From Microbulbifer sp. THAF38 (GTDB lineage Bacteria; Pseudomonadota; Gammaproteobacteria; Pseudomonadales; Cellvibrionaceae): DNA of 64,000 bases. Position numbers and translations under genes: made by a program. The notes beneath the pieces are model-generated. The model did not search any database. It was not told where the DNA came from and saw nothing but the letters and a program-made list of their open reading frames with translations. The DNA is taken from the NCBI RefSeq assembly GCF_009363535.1, contig NZ_CP045369.1, positions 2,553,001 through 2,617,000 on the forward strand, given 5' to 3'. Below, in pieces: positions 17,998-27,815 of this stretch (positions are counted from its first letter, which is position 1; the number at the start of each line of letters is the position of its first letter).

Positions 17998-19395
17998 TTA
18001 ATCTTCCGCAGCAACTCCCTCTTCCTGAGGAAGTGCCAATTGTCCAGAGTCATCAGATTTCTCGCGCACCTGAGCAGAAATTTGCTTGCGGGTCTTGGCG
18101 CCAAGCTTACGCAAGCTATCAATTCGCTTCACCGCATTACCACGGCCTGTCGCCAATCGCTTGTACGTCTGCTGGTAAGCGTCATCCGCCTGGCGCAGAC
18201 GGTCACCAAGAACGTCCAGTGACTCCAGCACCATAGCAAACTGGTCGTGCAGTTTGCCGGCCTCGTCGGCGATTTTTTCTGCGTTCTTGTTTTGTTTCTC
18301 GTAGCGCCAGATATTCTCGACCGTGCGGAGTGTCGCCATAAGGCTGGTTGGGCTCACCAAGACAATTTGCTTCTCATATGCGAAACGGAACAGATCCGGG
18401 TCCGCCTGCATGGCCAGCATATACGCGGCTTCGATGGGCACGAAGATAAAGACGAAATCCAGGGTGCGCACACCCTCCAGCTGCTCGTAGGCTTTCTTGT
18501 TAAGGCCGGTGATATGGGCGCGCAGGGAGTTCACATGCTGCTTCAGGGCCTGGGTGCGCTCCTCGTCGGACTCTGCCGAGCTGTAGCGCTCGTAATCCAC
18601 CAGGGAGACCTTGGAATCGATAATCAGGTCTTTGTTTTCCGGCAGGCGCACAATCACATCCGGCTGACGCCTGCGGCCATCACTGGTGAGAGTTACCTGG
18701 GTTTCGTATTCACGGCCCTTTTGCAGGCCGGATTCTTCCAGCAACCGCTCCAGTACCACCTCCCCCCAGTTACCTTGGATCTTGCGGTCTCCTTTCAAGG
18801 CCGAAGTCAGGTTCAGGGCTTCGTCGCTGATGCGCTGGGTTTGCTCGCGCAGGGCTTTTATCTGCCCAAGCAGGCTGTTGCGCTCGGCATTTTCGCGATC
18901 GTAGACATGCTCTACCCGCTTGCGGAAATCCCCTAGCTGGCGCTCCAGCGGGTCGAGGCTCTTGCGCAGGCTATCTTCGCTGCGGCGAACAAAACTCTGC
19001 TGCTTCTCCTCGAAAATCCGGTTGGCCAGATTCTCGAACTGTTCCCCCATGGCAACGCGCATCTGCTCCATCAACTTGCGCTGCTCTGCCAGGGCCTGCT
19101 CACCTTTTTCTACCAGCACCTGGCTGCGGGTGAGCTGCTGTAATTTAGCCGCCAGCTCACTTCGCAAAGAATCTACCTCTTCACTCAACTGAGATTCCCG
19201 CTCGCGGCTGTTATCCAGGCGTGCCTGTATCACCTGCTGCGCTGCTAATGCTTCTTGCTGCGTCGTTTGCGCTTGCAGGATACGGCGGCGCCCAGCAGAA
19301 CGGCCCACCCAAAAGGCAAAACCCAGCAAAACCAACAAGGCGACAGCCGCCAATAGCGCGTGATCGGCATTTAGTTGCAGCGGGAACGCTGGCAT
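17998..19395 (-). CDS. rmuC: DNA recombination protein RmuC
   Basis: A 465-residue protein that limits DNA rearrangements between inverted repeats in E. coli. It has an N-terminal membrane helix (ALLAAVALLVLLGFAFWVGRS), a long coiled coil (residues 40-190) and the RmuC nuclease-like core, with IQGNWGEVVLERLLEESGL near residue 215, DVIVRLPENKDLIIDSKVSL near 250 and FVFIFVPIEAAYMLAM near 325. The Asp-Ser-Lys of IIDSKVS fits a PD-(D/E)XK-like active site. Length is normal. It lies divergent from murI. Confidence 0.92.
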   Translation of the reverse strand: MPAFPLQLNADHALLAAVALLVLLGFAFWVGRSAGRRRILQAQTTQQEALAAQQVIQARLDNSRERESQLSEEVDSLRSELAAKLQQLTRSQVLVEKGEQALAEQRKLMEQMRVAMGEQFENLANRIFEEKQQSFVRRSEDSLRKSLDPLERQLGDFRKRVEHVYDRENAERNSLLGQIKALREQTQRISDEALNLTSALKGDRKIQGNWGEVVLERLLEESGLQKGREYETQVTLTSDGRRRQPDVIVRLPENKDLIIDSKVSLVDYERYSSAESDEERTQALKQHVNSLRAHITGLNKKAYEQLEGVRTLDFVFIFVPIEAAYMLAMQADPDLFRFAYEKQIVLVSPTSLMATLRTVENIWRYEKQNKNAEKIADEAGKLHDQFAMVLESLDVLGDRLRQADDAYQQTYKRLATGRGNAVKRIDSLRKLGAKTRKQISAQVREKSDDSGQLALPQEEGVAAED

Positions 19396-19632
19396 ATAGA
19401 GGTACTCCCAGACCCGGAATAGAAGTGTGAAGCAGGCTTCTGCTCAGACCAAGCGCCCGCAATCGACATACCCACTACTAGCCGTGGGTGAGGCGGCCAT
19501 TCTAACAGCTTGGCCAGGGAAAGTACCCTTAACCCCAATGCGTCCCATTGAGATCCGTGGCGCAGCAGTAACTTACAAAGGGTTTTAGGGTATTCTTGGA
19601 GGATTGGTTTCGATGTTGGTACTCCTGAACGC
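19396..19632. promoter_or_regulatory. Divergent intergenic region rmuC/murI
   Basis: A 237-base gap between divergently transcribed rmuC (minus) and murI (plus) must hold both promoters. I cannot name exact -35/-10 boxes with confidence. Confidence 0.4.
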
Positions 19633-20466
19633 ATGCACAAACACAGCGCCCACCCAGACAGCCCAGCCCCCAGCGCCCTGATCTTTGATTCCGGCGTGGG
19701 TGCCATCAGCATTGCGCGGGAAATCCGCCGCCTGATGCCGGGCCTGACCTTGCACCTGGGTGTGGACAACGGCTTTTACCCTTACGGCAATAAAAGCGAA
19801 GAGGAGCTGCGCCCCCGGATTGTCGAGCAAGCCCAAGCCATGATGGAGCACTGCAGTGCCGATATTTTAGTGGTGGGCTGCAATACCGCCAGCACCCTGG
19901 CCCTGCCCCAGCTGCGTGAATCTCTAGATAAACCCGTAGTGGGCGTTGTGCCCGCAGTCAAACCCGCCGCGGCCGCCAGCCGCACACGCACTATCGCCCT
20001 GATTGCCACCGAGGGCACCGTTAACCGCCGCTACACCCGCGAACTGATCGAACAATTTGCCAATGGCAACCGGGTGATCAATGTGCCCGCGCCTGAGCTG
20101 GTGCACCTGGCAGAGAGCAAGTTGCGTGGAGAAGCCATCACCGCAAAGGATTTGGAGCCGGTATTACACCGGGTATTCCACACCGCCGGAGGCGATCAGG
20201 TGGATATAGCCGTATTGGCCTGCACCCACTTTCCCCTGCTGCGTGAAGAGCTGGATCAGTTCGCCCCGCGTTCGATCCAGTGGCTGGATTCCGGCGAAGC
20301 CATCGCCCGGCGCGTGCGCTGGTGGCTGGAAGAACTCAAACTCGTACTGCCAGATGCCCCAGGCACCGGCCGCCTGATTACCAGCAGCGCTGACCAAACA
20401 GGAAATATCGAACTCGCCTTCCGCGAATTCGCCCCGATTGCCGAACCTCTCGTGTCGAGCCCCTAG
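19633..20466 (+). CDS. murI: Glutamate racemase
   Basis: A 277-residue cofactor-independent racemase that makes D-glutamate for peptidoglycan. The two-base active site is visible: FDSGVG near residue 18 with the conserved Asp-Ser, VVGCNTASTLALP with the first catalytic Cys near residue 80, and VLACTHFPLL with the second Cys near residue 196. The N-terminal ten residues before ALIFDSG are extra and poorly conserved, so a slightly later start is possible. The gene is very GC-rich, like its neighbours, and lies just before the AddAB-like operon. Confidence 0.93.
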   Translation: MHKHSAHPDSPAPSALIFDSGVGAISIAREIRRLMPGLTLHLGVDNGFYPYGNKSEEELRPRIVEQAQAMMEHCSADILVVGCNTASTLALPQLRESLDKPVVGVVPAVKPAAAASRTRTIALIATEGTVNRRYTRELIEQFANGNRVINVPAPELVHLAESKLRGEAITAKDLEPVLHRVFHTAGGDQVDIAVLACTHFPLLREELDQFAPRSIQWLDSGEAIARRVRWWLEELKLVLPDAPGTGRLITSSADQTGNIELAFREFAPIAEPLVSSP

Positions 20467-20548
20467 GGCCGCCAAAATCAAGGTTGACAGCTCCGTCACA
20501 AACCGCGACCGTTCCCCGAATAACAAGCCCTAACCGGTACCCGAATTC

Positions 20549-23248
20549 ATGCTGAAGCCGGCATTTCCCGCTCTCGAAATATTTGCGCAGCTGCCCCCCG
20601 GAGGACTGCTGCTCACCCCCAACAACCGTCTGCGCAACCGCTGCCAACAGGTGTTTGCCGCGCAGCAGTCGCCCGGTGCCTGCTGGATGCCGCCGCCGGT
20701 GGAATCCCTGCGCAGCTGGCTAGACAAACTCTGGTTCCAGCTGCAACAGCGCAACTGGCAGCCCGCCTTGCAGCAGGTATTGAATCGCGAACAGCGGCAG
20801 TTACTCTGGCAGCGCGCCCTGGATGAATCCCTGGACCGGCAACTGCTCAACAGCCAGCAGTTGTGCCGGGATGCCGATAGCGCCCTGGCGCAGCTGCTCC
20901 AATGGCAGCTGATCTCTGATCTTTCACAAATAGATGAAGCGCTAACTCCCCTACTGGAACAGTTCGCACTCTCTATGCGCAGCGACGAACTGCCGTTGTG
21001 CGCCATGATCAAAGCCTTTGCCACTGAGCTTCAGGCCCACAGCGCCATCACGCCAGACCAGCGCGATCAATTGATCCTGCGCGCATTCCAGGAAGGCATT
21101 CTGGAACCCGTCGCGCAAATTGATACCGCCGGTTTTGCCCAGATTTCGCCCCTCGCCAATGCCCTGATTCACGCAGGTGCCGCAGCTGTAAATGAAAGGC
21201 CGGGACTCACCCAGCAGAGCGAACTATCCGTAGCCGCCTGCGCCGATTTGGATGAAGAACTCTACCAAGCAGCTCTTTGGGCCGGACAAAAGCTCGCCGA
21301 AAATCCCGGCCACAGCGTCGGCATAGTCGTGAACAATCTCGGCCAATGTCGCGCCCAGGTGGAAGCGGTATTTTCCCGCGTGCTCGAACCCCAATACCTG
21401 GACCCGCAGCAACCGCGCTACACACTGCCGTTTAACTTCTCTGCCGGTACGCCCCTGGCGCAGACACCGGTCGGCAGCGCCGCCCTGCAATTGCTATCGC
21501 TACTGCAAGACGAATGGGACTATCCCCAATTGCAAAATATCCTGTTCAGCCCTTTCTGGGGCGACGACAGTGATACCTGGCTGCGCAGTGCACTATTCCG
21601 CCGCCTACAAAAACTGGAACTGCGCCGCATCGACGGCGCAACCCTGCGCTATTGGGCCGAGCGCACCGCAGAAGTGCTCCACTTGGAATCGCCACAACTG
21701 CCCCGCCAGTTGGAACAAATGGCCGAGCGCGCCCGCCGCTGGCAGCGAGCCCCCGCAGAAATTTGGGCCGCGCGTTTTTCCGAAACACTTATCGCATTAA
21801 ATTGGCCCGGCAACCGCAACCCGGACAGCCAGGAATACCAGCAGCTGATGCAGTGGGAATCCATCCTGGAAGAGTTCGCCGCACTCAGCGCCTGTGGTGG
21901 CAACCTTACTCTGACCCAGGCCCTGCAATTGCTGCGTCAGATTGCCAGCCGCACCCCCTTCCAGGCGGAAACCCGCGATGGCCCCCTGCAAATTCTCGGG
22001 GTACTGGAAGCCGGAGGCCTCGCCTTCGATCACCTGCGCCTGGTCGGCTTCGGCCAACAACAGTGGCCGCCGGCACCGGCACCCAATCCGCTGCTGCCGA
22101 TTCAATGGCAAAAACACTGGAAAATGCCCCGCGCCAGCGCCGAGCGGGAATTGGAACTGGCCCGCGAACTCACCGCCGACCTGCAGAATGCCAGCGGCGA
22201 TGTCGTCGTGAGTTACACCTGTGAAGAAGACGGTGTGCAGCAGGGGCTGAGCAGCTTGTTTGAAAGCCCGCAACATGCCCAGCACTTTGCCGAAGGCGCC
22301 CTGCACCATCATTACAGCCAACTGGCGCAAGCCTGCCAACTGGAAAAAATCGAAGACAAAAAGCTACCGCCACTTACCCCCGCCGAATGCGAACGGGTGC
22401 GCGGCGGTGCCTCGGTACTCAAGGCCCAGGCCCTGTCCCCGTTAAATGCGCAGTTGCGCTTCCGCCTCGGCGCCAGCAGTTTTACCCAACCGGATATCGG
22501 CCTCGGCCCCGCCGAGCGCGGTAATGTGGTGCACCAGGTGCTGGCGGAATTCTGGCAACAGTGCGGCACCCTCACACAACTGCAAGCCATGAACGACGAG
22601 CAACGCCAAGCGCAAATCGAACGCGCGGTGGAGCGCTCCCTCGGCAGTGTGCGCAAAAAATATAATCACCTGCCGATCGGATTTTGGGCTATGGAAAAGC
22701 AGCGCCTGGAGCGTCTGCTGCAACAATGGCTATCCGTCGAACTGGACAGGCCCAATTTCTCCGTAGAAAAAGTCGAATGGGAACAAGCCGTGGAAATCGG
22801 CGGACTGCACTTTAACCTGCGCCTGGACCGACTGGACCAACTCGCCAGCGGCGAGCAACTGGTAATCGATTACAAAACTGGTATTCCCAGTATTCGCGAC
22901 TGGCTTACCCAGCGCATCCGCGAACCCCAGCTGCCACTCTACGCCCTATTCCAACCAGAGGCCCACGCCATCACCTTCGGCCAGGTGCGCAACGGCGACA
23001 GCAAATGGAATGGTTGCGGAGACCTGGAGCACCCCATCACCGGCATTAAAGCCGTGGGCGATACCGAAAAAGAATCCCCCTACGGCTCCTGGAGCAATCT
23101 GGTGGAGCACTGGCGCTACAGCCTGGAATCCCTCGCCACCGAATATCGCAGTGGCGTAGCCACCCTCGCCTTTGATCGCCCCACCGATAACAACAGTGAA
23201 CTCTGGCCCCTAAACCGCTGGCCGGAAAGGGAACAAATAACCGAATGA
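20549..23248 (+). CDS. PD-(D/E)XK nuclease-family protein, AddB-like (probable DNA repair protein)
   Basis: An 899-residue protein of the probable DNA repair family that resembles AddB. The N-terminus (GGLLLTPNNRLRNRC) occupies the place of a helicase Walker A motif but lacks GxGKT, so the helicase half is probably structural. The C-terminal third carries a RecB-type nuclease: GNVVHQVLAEFW near residue 655, LVIDYKTG with the Asp-x-Lys near residue 775, and PQLPLYAL shortly after. It overlaps the next gene by 4 bases (ATGA), which encodes a helicase-nuclease. The pair would process double-strand DNA ends. I see no cysteine set typical of the AddB iron-sulphur cluster around the nuclease. Confidence 0.82.
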   Translation: MLKPAFPALEIFAQLPPGGLLLTPNNRLRNRCQQVFAAQQSPGACWMPPPVESLRSWLDKLWFQLQQRNWQPALQQVLNREQRQLLWQRALDESLDRQLLNSQQLCRDADSALAQLLQWQLISDLSQIDEALTPLLEQFALSMRSDELPLCAMIKAFATELQAHSAITPDQRDQLILRAFQEGILEPVAQIDTAGFAQISPLANALIHAGAAAVNERPGLTQQSELSVAACADLDEELYQAALWAGQKLAENPGHSVGIVVNNLGQCRAQVEAVFSRVLEPQYLDPQQPRYTLPFNFSAGTPLAQTPVGSAALQLLSLLQDEWDYPQLQNILFSPFWGDDSDTWLRSALFRRLQKLELRRIDGATLRYWAERTAEVLHLESPQLPRQLEQMAERARRWQRAPAEIWAARFSETLIALNWPGNRNPDSQEYQQLMQWESILEEFAALSACGGNLTLTQALQLLRQIASRTPFQAETRDGPLQILGVLEAGGLAFDHLRLVGFGQQQWPPAPAPNPLLPIQWQKHWKMPRASAERELELARELTADLQNASGDVVVSYTCEEDGVQQGLSSLFESPQHAQHFAEGALHHHYSQLAQACQLEKIEDKKLPPLTPAECERVRGGASVLKAQALSPLNAQLRFRLGASSFTQPDIGLGPAERGNVVHQVLAEFWQQCGTLTQLQAMNDEQRQAQIERAVERSLGSVRKKYNHLPIGFWAMEKQRLERLLQQWLSVELDRPNFSVEKVEWEQAVEIGGLHFNLRLDRLDQLASGEQLVIDYKTGIPSIRDWLTQRIREPQLPLYALFQPEAHAITFGQVRNGDSKWNGCGDLEHPITGIKAVGDTEKESPYGSWSNLVEHWRYSLESLATEYRSGVATLAFDRPTDNNSELWPLNRWPEREQITE

Positions 23249-26200
23249 ACGAAGTCGTGACCACTCCCACCCTGCGCCGCCCCATCGATGCCAACGCCCG
23301 CAGCCAAGCCCTGGATATCAGTCGCAGCTTTGCCGTTTCTGCCCCGGCGGGCTCCGGTAAAACCGGCCTGCTCACCCAGCGCGTATTAAAGTTGCTCGCC
23401 GCCTGCCAGCAACCGGAAGAGGTGCTGGCCATTACCTTCACCCGCAAAGCCGCCGGTGAAATGCGCGAGCGCCTCATCGACGCCCTGCACAGTGCCCGCG
23501 ACCAAGCCCGGCCAGACAACCCCCACGATGCCATCACCTGGGATTTAGCCCGCGCCCTGCTGGAGCGGGATCGCGAACTGGAATGGGAACTGCTGCAAAC
23601 ACCCCAGCGCCTGCGTATTCAAACCATCGACGGCCTCTGCCGCAGCCTTGCCAGCCAACTGCCGATCGAGAGCGGCCTGGGCGCACCGGGTGAACCCCTG
23701 GAGCGCACCCAAATCGCCTTCGAACTGGCCGTGGTGAACCTGCTCAAACACCTCGATGGCGAAACCCCAGACGCAGACCTACAGCAACTGCTGCTCCATC
23801 TGGACAACGACCTGGGCCAACTCAATAAGCTGCTGCGTATTTTATTGGACAAGCGCGAGCAATGGCTCGGCCCACTTTTGAGCGTCAACTTTGACGGCGC
23901 CCAGGATTATTTTCATTTTGTCATCGACGAATTGGTAGCAGAAAAGCTGCAAGACCTCACCACAGCCCTCGGCAGCTACGCCGGGGAACTGCTGGAGCTG
24001 GCCAGTTATGCCGGCAGCAACTTACAAAAGGAAAACCCCAGCCACGGCCTGTGCCTCTTCGCCGAACTGGACGATTTCCCCAGCACAGACAGCAGCGGCC
24101 TGCCCGCCTGGCTCGCCCTAGGTAGCCTGCTCCTCACCACCACTGGTGATCTGCGCAAAGGCGGCGGCATCAATAAAAAACTCGGCTTTGGCCTGCCGGA
24201 TAAAAAAGATCCCGAGCGCCCCATCGCCGAAGAATACAAGCAGCGCATGAAAGACCTGCTGGCAGAACTGTCCGGCAACGAACCGCTGCTCTCCGCACTG
24301 CGGGAAGTGGGCAAGCTCCCCAGCGGACTGCAACAGAGCCAGTGGCAACTGTTGCAAGGGCTCGCCCAGGTACTGCCCAAATTGGTCGCCGAATTAAAAT
24401 TGGTCTTCCAGCAGCTGGGCGCCACCGACTATACCGAAGTGGCTCAAGCTGCACTGATCGCCCTGGGCGATAGCGATAACCCCACAGACCTGGCTCTAAA
24501 ACTAGACCTGCAAACCCAGCATATTCTGGTGGACGAGTTCCAGGACACCTCCCACACCCAGCTACAACTGCTGGAAAAACTCACTGCCGGCTGGCAGCAG
24601 AGAGACGGCCGCACCTTATTTATTGTCGGCGACGGCATGCAATCCTGTTACGGCTTCCGCAATGCCAACGTGGGTATTTTCCTGGATGCGCGCGAACGCG
24701 GTATCGGTGAAGTGCCCCTGGAAACCCTCGACCTCCAGGTAAATTTCCGCTCCGAAAGCGCAGTGGTGAACTGGGTCAACGAGACTTTCCAAAGGGCCTT
24801 CCCGCAAGCGGACAATATCGGGCGCGGCGCCGTGCGCTATCTGCAATCCGAAGCGTTTAAAGGCAGTAAATGGGCCGAGCCCTCGGTGAATTTCTATGGC
24901 TGCATCGATGACGAAGACCGCAACCGCGAAGCCACCCAAGCGGTTGAACTGGTGCAGCAATTACAAGCGCAAGATCCGGAAAGCCGCATCGCTATTCTGG
25001 TGCGCAAGAAAAAGCATCTACAAAAGATTCTGCCGGCCCTAAGTACTGCCAATATCGCCTTCCAGGCCCCAGAGCTAGCACCGCTCGCCAGTAAAATGGT
25101 GGTGCTGGATTTACTCAGCCTCACCCGCGCCCTGCTCGATCCCAGCGACCGAATCAGCTGGCTGGCCGTACTCCGCGCCCCCTGGTGCGGACTGCAACTG
25201 CCAGACCTTTACACCCTGGCCAACTGGGGCAATGGGGATATCACCGTAACCGATACCAGCGCACGCCCACTATTAATGGCCTTGCAGGAAGTAGACGATA
25301 TCGCCCTGCTCAGCGATGAAGGGCAAACACGCCTGGCCCAAGTGGCTCCCAAACTGCTGCACGCCTGGCAACACCGCGGCCGCAAACCCCTGCGCACCTG
25401 GATTGAAGGCCTCTGGCTGGAACTGGGCGGCCCCGCCACCGTAGCGCAAAAATCTGACCTGAATAATGTGCAGGACTTTCTGCAATTATTAGAAGCCTTC
25501 GATACCGGCGGAGCCATTACTGACTGGCAACAGTTCACCCTGGCCCTGGAGCAGCTCTACGCCCGCCCCGCCCAGGATGCCAAAGTGCAGGTGATGACCA
25601 TTCACAAATCCAAAGGGCTGGAGTTCGAGCACGTACTGATCCCAGGCCTCGACCAAGGCGGCAAACCCGGCAGCGACCAACTACTGCGCTGGAGCGAATG
25701 GCTCAACCGCGAAGGCGAAAGCCGCTTCCTGCTCGCCCCCAAAAATGCGCGTGGCGGCCGCGACCCGGTATTTGAATACCTGAAGCACGACAACAGCGAG
25801 CGCGAACGCCTGGAAGGCACGCGCCTGTTGTATGTAGGCTGCACCCGCGCCATCCGCTCACTGCATCTTTTGGCCTGCATCAACCGGGATGAAAAAAAGG
25901 GCCACCTAAAAGCCCCCGGCAGCGCCGCCCTACTCGCCGGCATTTGGCCCAGTGTTTTGCACCATCAGGAAAGGGACTGGTGCCACTGGCTGGAAGCGGA
26001 AGAACCCCTGCTCAACCAGGACGAAGCCAGCAGAGATCACGACTACCTACTGCGCCTGCCCAGCCAATGGCAACCCCAAGCCATGCCCCGGCAGGAATGG
26101 CTGGCCCAATACCGCATGCCAGACTACCAACCCAAAACTGAGGAAGAGGACAATATTCCCGAGCTGGGCCAGGTAGCCCTACGCTGGTTGAAACACGCCG

Positions 26201-26703
26201 GCACCATAGCCCACGAAACCCTCGCCACCATTGCCGAGACCAATATTAACGACTGGACTCCCAGCAAACTGAAAGCCCAACGCCCCTTATGGCAACTGCG
26301 CCTGAAACAATTGGGGCTATCCGCCACCAGCCTGGACCGCGCCGCCGAGAAAGTGGAAATCGCCGTACGCAACAGCCTCAACTGCCCAACCGGCCGTTGG
26401 CTATTAGACGGCTCACTAAGGGAATCCGCCTGCGAACTGGAACTTCATAGCGGCGGCCGACAATTGCGGCGCTCCATTGTGGACCGCACCTTTATCGATA
26501 ACGAAGGCACCCGCTGGATTGTCGATTACAAAACCGCAGAGCCCAGTGGTGAGGAAAGCCAAGAAGAGTTTATTGCGGCTCAGCTGGAGCAGTATCGGAA
26601 TCAGCTGGAGAATTACCGCAAGCTCTTTTATGCGCGGGGAGAGAGGAATATTCGGTGTGCGCTGTATTTTCCGTTGATGCAGAGGTTGGCGGAGTTGGAT
26701 TAG
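23245..26703 (+). CDS. UvrD-family helicase with C-terminal nuclease, AddA-like
   Basis: A 1152-residue superfamily 1 helicase. All motifs are visible in order: Walker A APAGSGKTGLL near residue 33, motif Ia ITFTRKAAGEMRERL, Walker B ILVDEFQDTS near residue 425, motif III FIVGDGMQSCYGFRNA, motif IV LQVNFRSES, motif V VMTIHKSKGLEFEHVLIPG and motif VI RLLYVGCTRA. The C-terminus has a PD-(D/E)XK nuclease (WIVDYKTAEPSG followed by QLEQYRNQLENYRKLF). With the overlapping AddB-like gene it should form a two-subunit, two-nuclease recombinational repair enzyme working on DNA ends. Very GC-rich, like its partner. Confidence 0.9.
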   Translation: MNEVVTTPTLRRPIDANARSQALDISRSFAVSAPAGSGKTGLLTQRVLKLLAACQQPEEVLAITFTRKAAGEMRERLIDALHSARDQARPDNPHDAITWDLARALLERDRELEWELLQTPQRLRIQTIDGLCRSLASQLPIESGLGAPGEPLERTQIAFELAVVNLLKHLDGETPDADLQQLLLHLDNDLGQLNKLLRILLDKREQWLGPLLSVNFDGAQDYFHFVIDELVAEKLQDLTTALGSYAGELLELASYAGSNLQKENPSHGLCLFAELDDFPSTDSSGLPAWLALGSLLLTTTGDLRKGGGINKKLGFGLPDKKDPERPIAEEYKQRMKDLLAELSGNEPLLSALREVGKLPSGLQQSQWQLLQGLAQVLPKLVAELKLVFQQLGATDYTEVAQAALIALGDSDNPTDLALKLDLQTQHILVDEFQDTSHTQLQLLEKLTAGWQQRDGRTLFIVGDGMQSCYGFRNANVGIFLDARERGIGEVPLETLDLQVNFRSESAVVNWVNETFQRAFPQADNIGRGAVRYLQSEAFKGSKWAEPSVNFYGCIDDEDRNREATQAVELVQQLQAQDPESRIAILVRKKKHLQKILPALSTANIAFQAPELAPLASKMVVLDLLSLTRALLDPSDRISWLAVLRAPWCGLQLPDLYTLANWGNGDITVTDTSARPLLMALQEVDDIALLSDEGQTRLAQVAPKLLHAWQHRGRKPLRTWIEGLWLELGGPATVAQKSDLNNVQDFLQLLEAFDTGGAITDWQQFTLALEQLYARPAQDAKVQVMTIHKSKGLEFEHVLIPGLDQGGKPGSDQLLRWSEWLNREGESRFLLAPKNARGGRDPVFEYLKHDNSERERLEGTRLLYVGCTRAIRSLHLLACINRDEKKGHLKAPGSAALLAGIWPSVLHHQERDWCHWLEAEEPLLNQDEASRDHDYLLRLPSQWQPQAMPRQEWLAQYRMPDYQPKTEEEDNIPELGQVALRWLKHAGTIAHETLATIAETNINDWTPSKLKAQRPLWQLRLKQLGLSATSLDRAAEKVEIAVRNSLNCPTGRWLLDGSLRESACELELHSGGRQLRRSIVDRTFIDNEGTRWIVDYKTAEPSGEESQEEFIAAQLEQYRNQLENYRKLFYARGERNIRCALYFPLMQRLAELD

Positions 26704-27117
26704 GGGACGCTAGGCATGGTGCAGGGCTGGTACCTGCACCTCCAATAAAGTAACAAGAGATAAGCTATCCCCAAAACTACGCCTATTAGATTTGACTCGA
26801 ATCGTGCGCCAGAGAAACCTGAGTTACTGGCCAGCCTAATAGCCGTGGCAGATTAGCCATATAGTATCTGCAAACTTTGTCAATTTTACTCACTTCCGCT
26901 AGAGAAATACTGATAAAGCTTTAAAACAAAAAGCAGGGAGTCAAATGATGAACACAGAATTTTGAACACCCTCCCAAAGGATGGAGGCTACTCTCGAGCC
27001 TCCATCCATCTAGTGCCTGATTCTTATCAAACAACGCAACATCGATTTTTACGTTAAGTCTTTAAGCATGGAAAAAAATACGGCAAAGCAGCTGCTTTTC
27101 TCCAACACCTTAACTCG
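26704..27117. other. Boundary region between conserved block and island, two hairpins
   Basis: About 410 bases in which GC content falls sharply. There is an 8-bp stem GGTGCAGG/CCTGCACC at 26718-26740 just after the helicase stop, and an 11-bp perfect stem at 26979-27007. No gene is supportable. This is the left edge of the accessory island that extends to about 47.7 kb. Confidence 0.5.
26979..27007. terminator. Strong hairpin at the island edge
   Basis: GGATGGAGGCT (26979-26989) and AGCCTCCATCC (26997-27007) pair perfectly around a 7-base loop. No long T-run follows on either strand, so it may be a terminator for the minus-strand immunity gene or a relic structure. Confidence 0.45.
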
Positions 27118-27357
27118 TTAACTTTTCCCAATTAATTCTATGTAGTCGTCATATTTTGGATAAACAGAGTAGTCGGGGTTCTTGCCCTCATACATTTGTT
27201 TAAGTTTTTTAGACAGGTTTTCAGTCTGAATTACAATTTCACCAGCATTATTTCGTGTTTCTTCGTCTTCAGACTCTAATTCTTTATATATTTTTTGTAA
27301 CTCGAGTTCGTTCAATCGTACCAAGTTTAAAATATCGGCTATATCAAGCATGTTCAT
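27118..27357 (-). CDS. Tsi2-like immunity protein
   Basis: A 79-residue acidic helical protein immediately downstream of a Tse2-like toxin. I choose ATG 27357, which overlaps the toxin stop as ATGA; an upstream in-frame start at 27372 would add five residues inside the toxin gene. It resembles Tsi2 of Pseudomonas aeruginosa (77 residues) in length and in the spacing of conserved residues as I remember them: ELESEDEETRNNAGE, LKQMYEGKNPDYSVYPKYDDYIE, the last matching the LKxxYE...Y..xPxYDxxI pattern of Tsi2. By analogy it should bind and neutralise the toxin in the cytosol. Homology is recalled and not computed. Confidence 0.7.
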   Translation of the reverse strand: MNMLDIADILNLVRLNELELQKIYKELESEDEETRNNAGEIVIQTENLSKKLKQMYEGKNPDYSVYPKYDDYIELIGKS

Positions 27358-27815
27358 ACCTTCTGTAAACATTCTGCTAGGTTGTCAAGCAACATACAAA
27401 ATTTGGTAACCGGCATATCCCAATTTGGGCGAATCGTGTAATGAAAACACTTAAACTTTTTATGCCAATCATCCTTCGTAATCACTAGCCCCTTAGGGAT
27501 TTTGGTATTATCGAGTGATAGAAGGAAGTATTCCCAGGACTTAACTGGACACCCCTTAGCATCAAATAGTGAGATTCCACCAGATTTACAGTCAACCCAT
27601 AGTTCTCCATTCCTTCTGTATGTCTTGATATCTTCATTTCTAACACGGCCATTAGATAGAAGAAATGACTTCAAAATTGGATACAAGATTGGATCACTAT
27701 TATTAGGATTTCTTCCTCTAAATAGATTCACATTCAAATCAAAGCTAGAGTCAAAAAGCTCCCCTAGCTCTCGCTTATCAATAAAAAATTGATCTTCCTT
27801 CTCATCTTCTTTCAT
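27354..27815 (-). CDS. Tse2-like toxin, putative ADP-ribosyltransferase family
   Basis: A 153-residue protein whose C-terminal two thirds match the Tse2 pattern: DIKTYRRNGELWV, GGISLFDAKG, TKIPKGLVITKDDWHKKF, then HYTIRPNWDMP and a LLDNL tail. Tse2 of P. aeruginosa has the same series (DIV..GLYA, GGTSVFDRAG, IPPDLKVKQDSYNKR, HYTIMPAKPM, LDN) and is a cytoplasm-acting toxin with an ADP-ribosyltransferase-like fold. Tse2 is a type VI effector, but no secretion genes are in this window. It is co-translated with its immunity gene (ATGA). The csrA unit to the right is transcribed away from it. No signal peptide. High confidence in the pairing, moderate in the biochemistry. Confidence 0.75.
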   Translation of the reverse strand: MKEDEKEDQFFIDKRELGELFDSSFDLNVNLFRGRNPNNSDPILYPILKSFLLSNGRVRNEDIKTYRRNGELWVDCKSGGISLFDAKGCPVKSWEYFLLSLDNTKIPKGLVITKDDWHKKFKCFHYTIRPNWDMPVTKFCMLLDNLAECLQKV

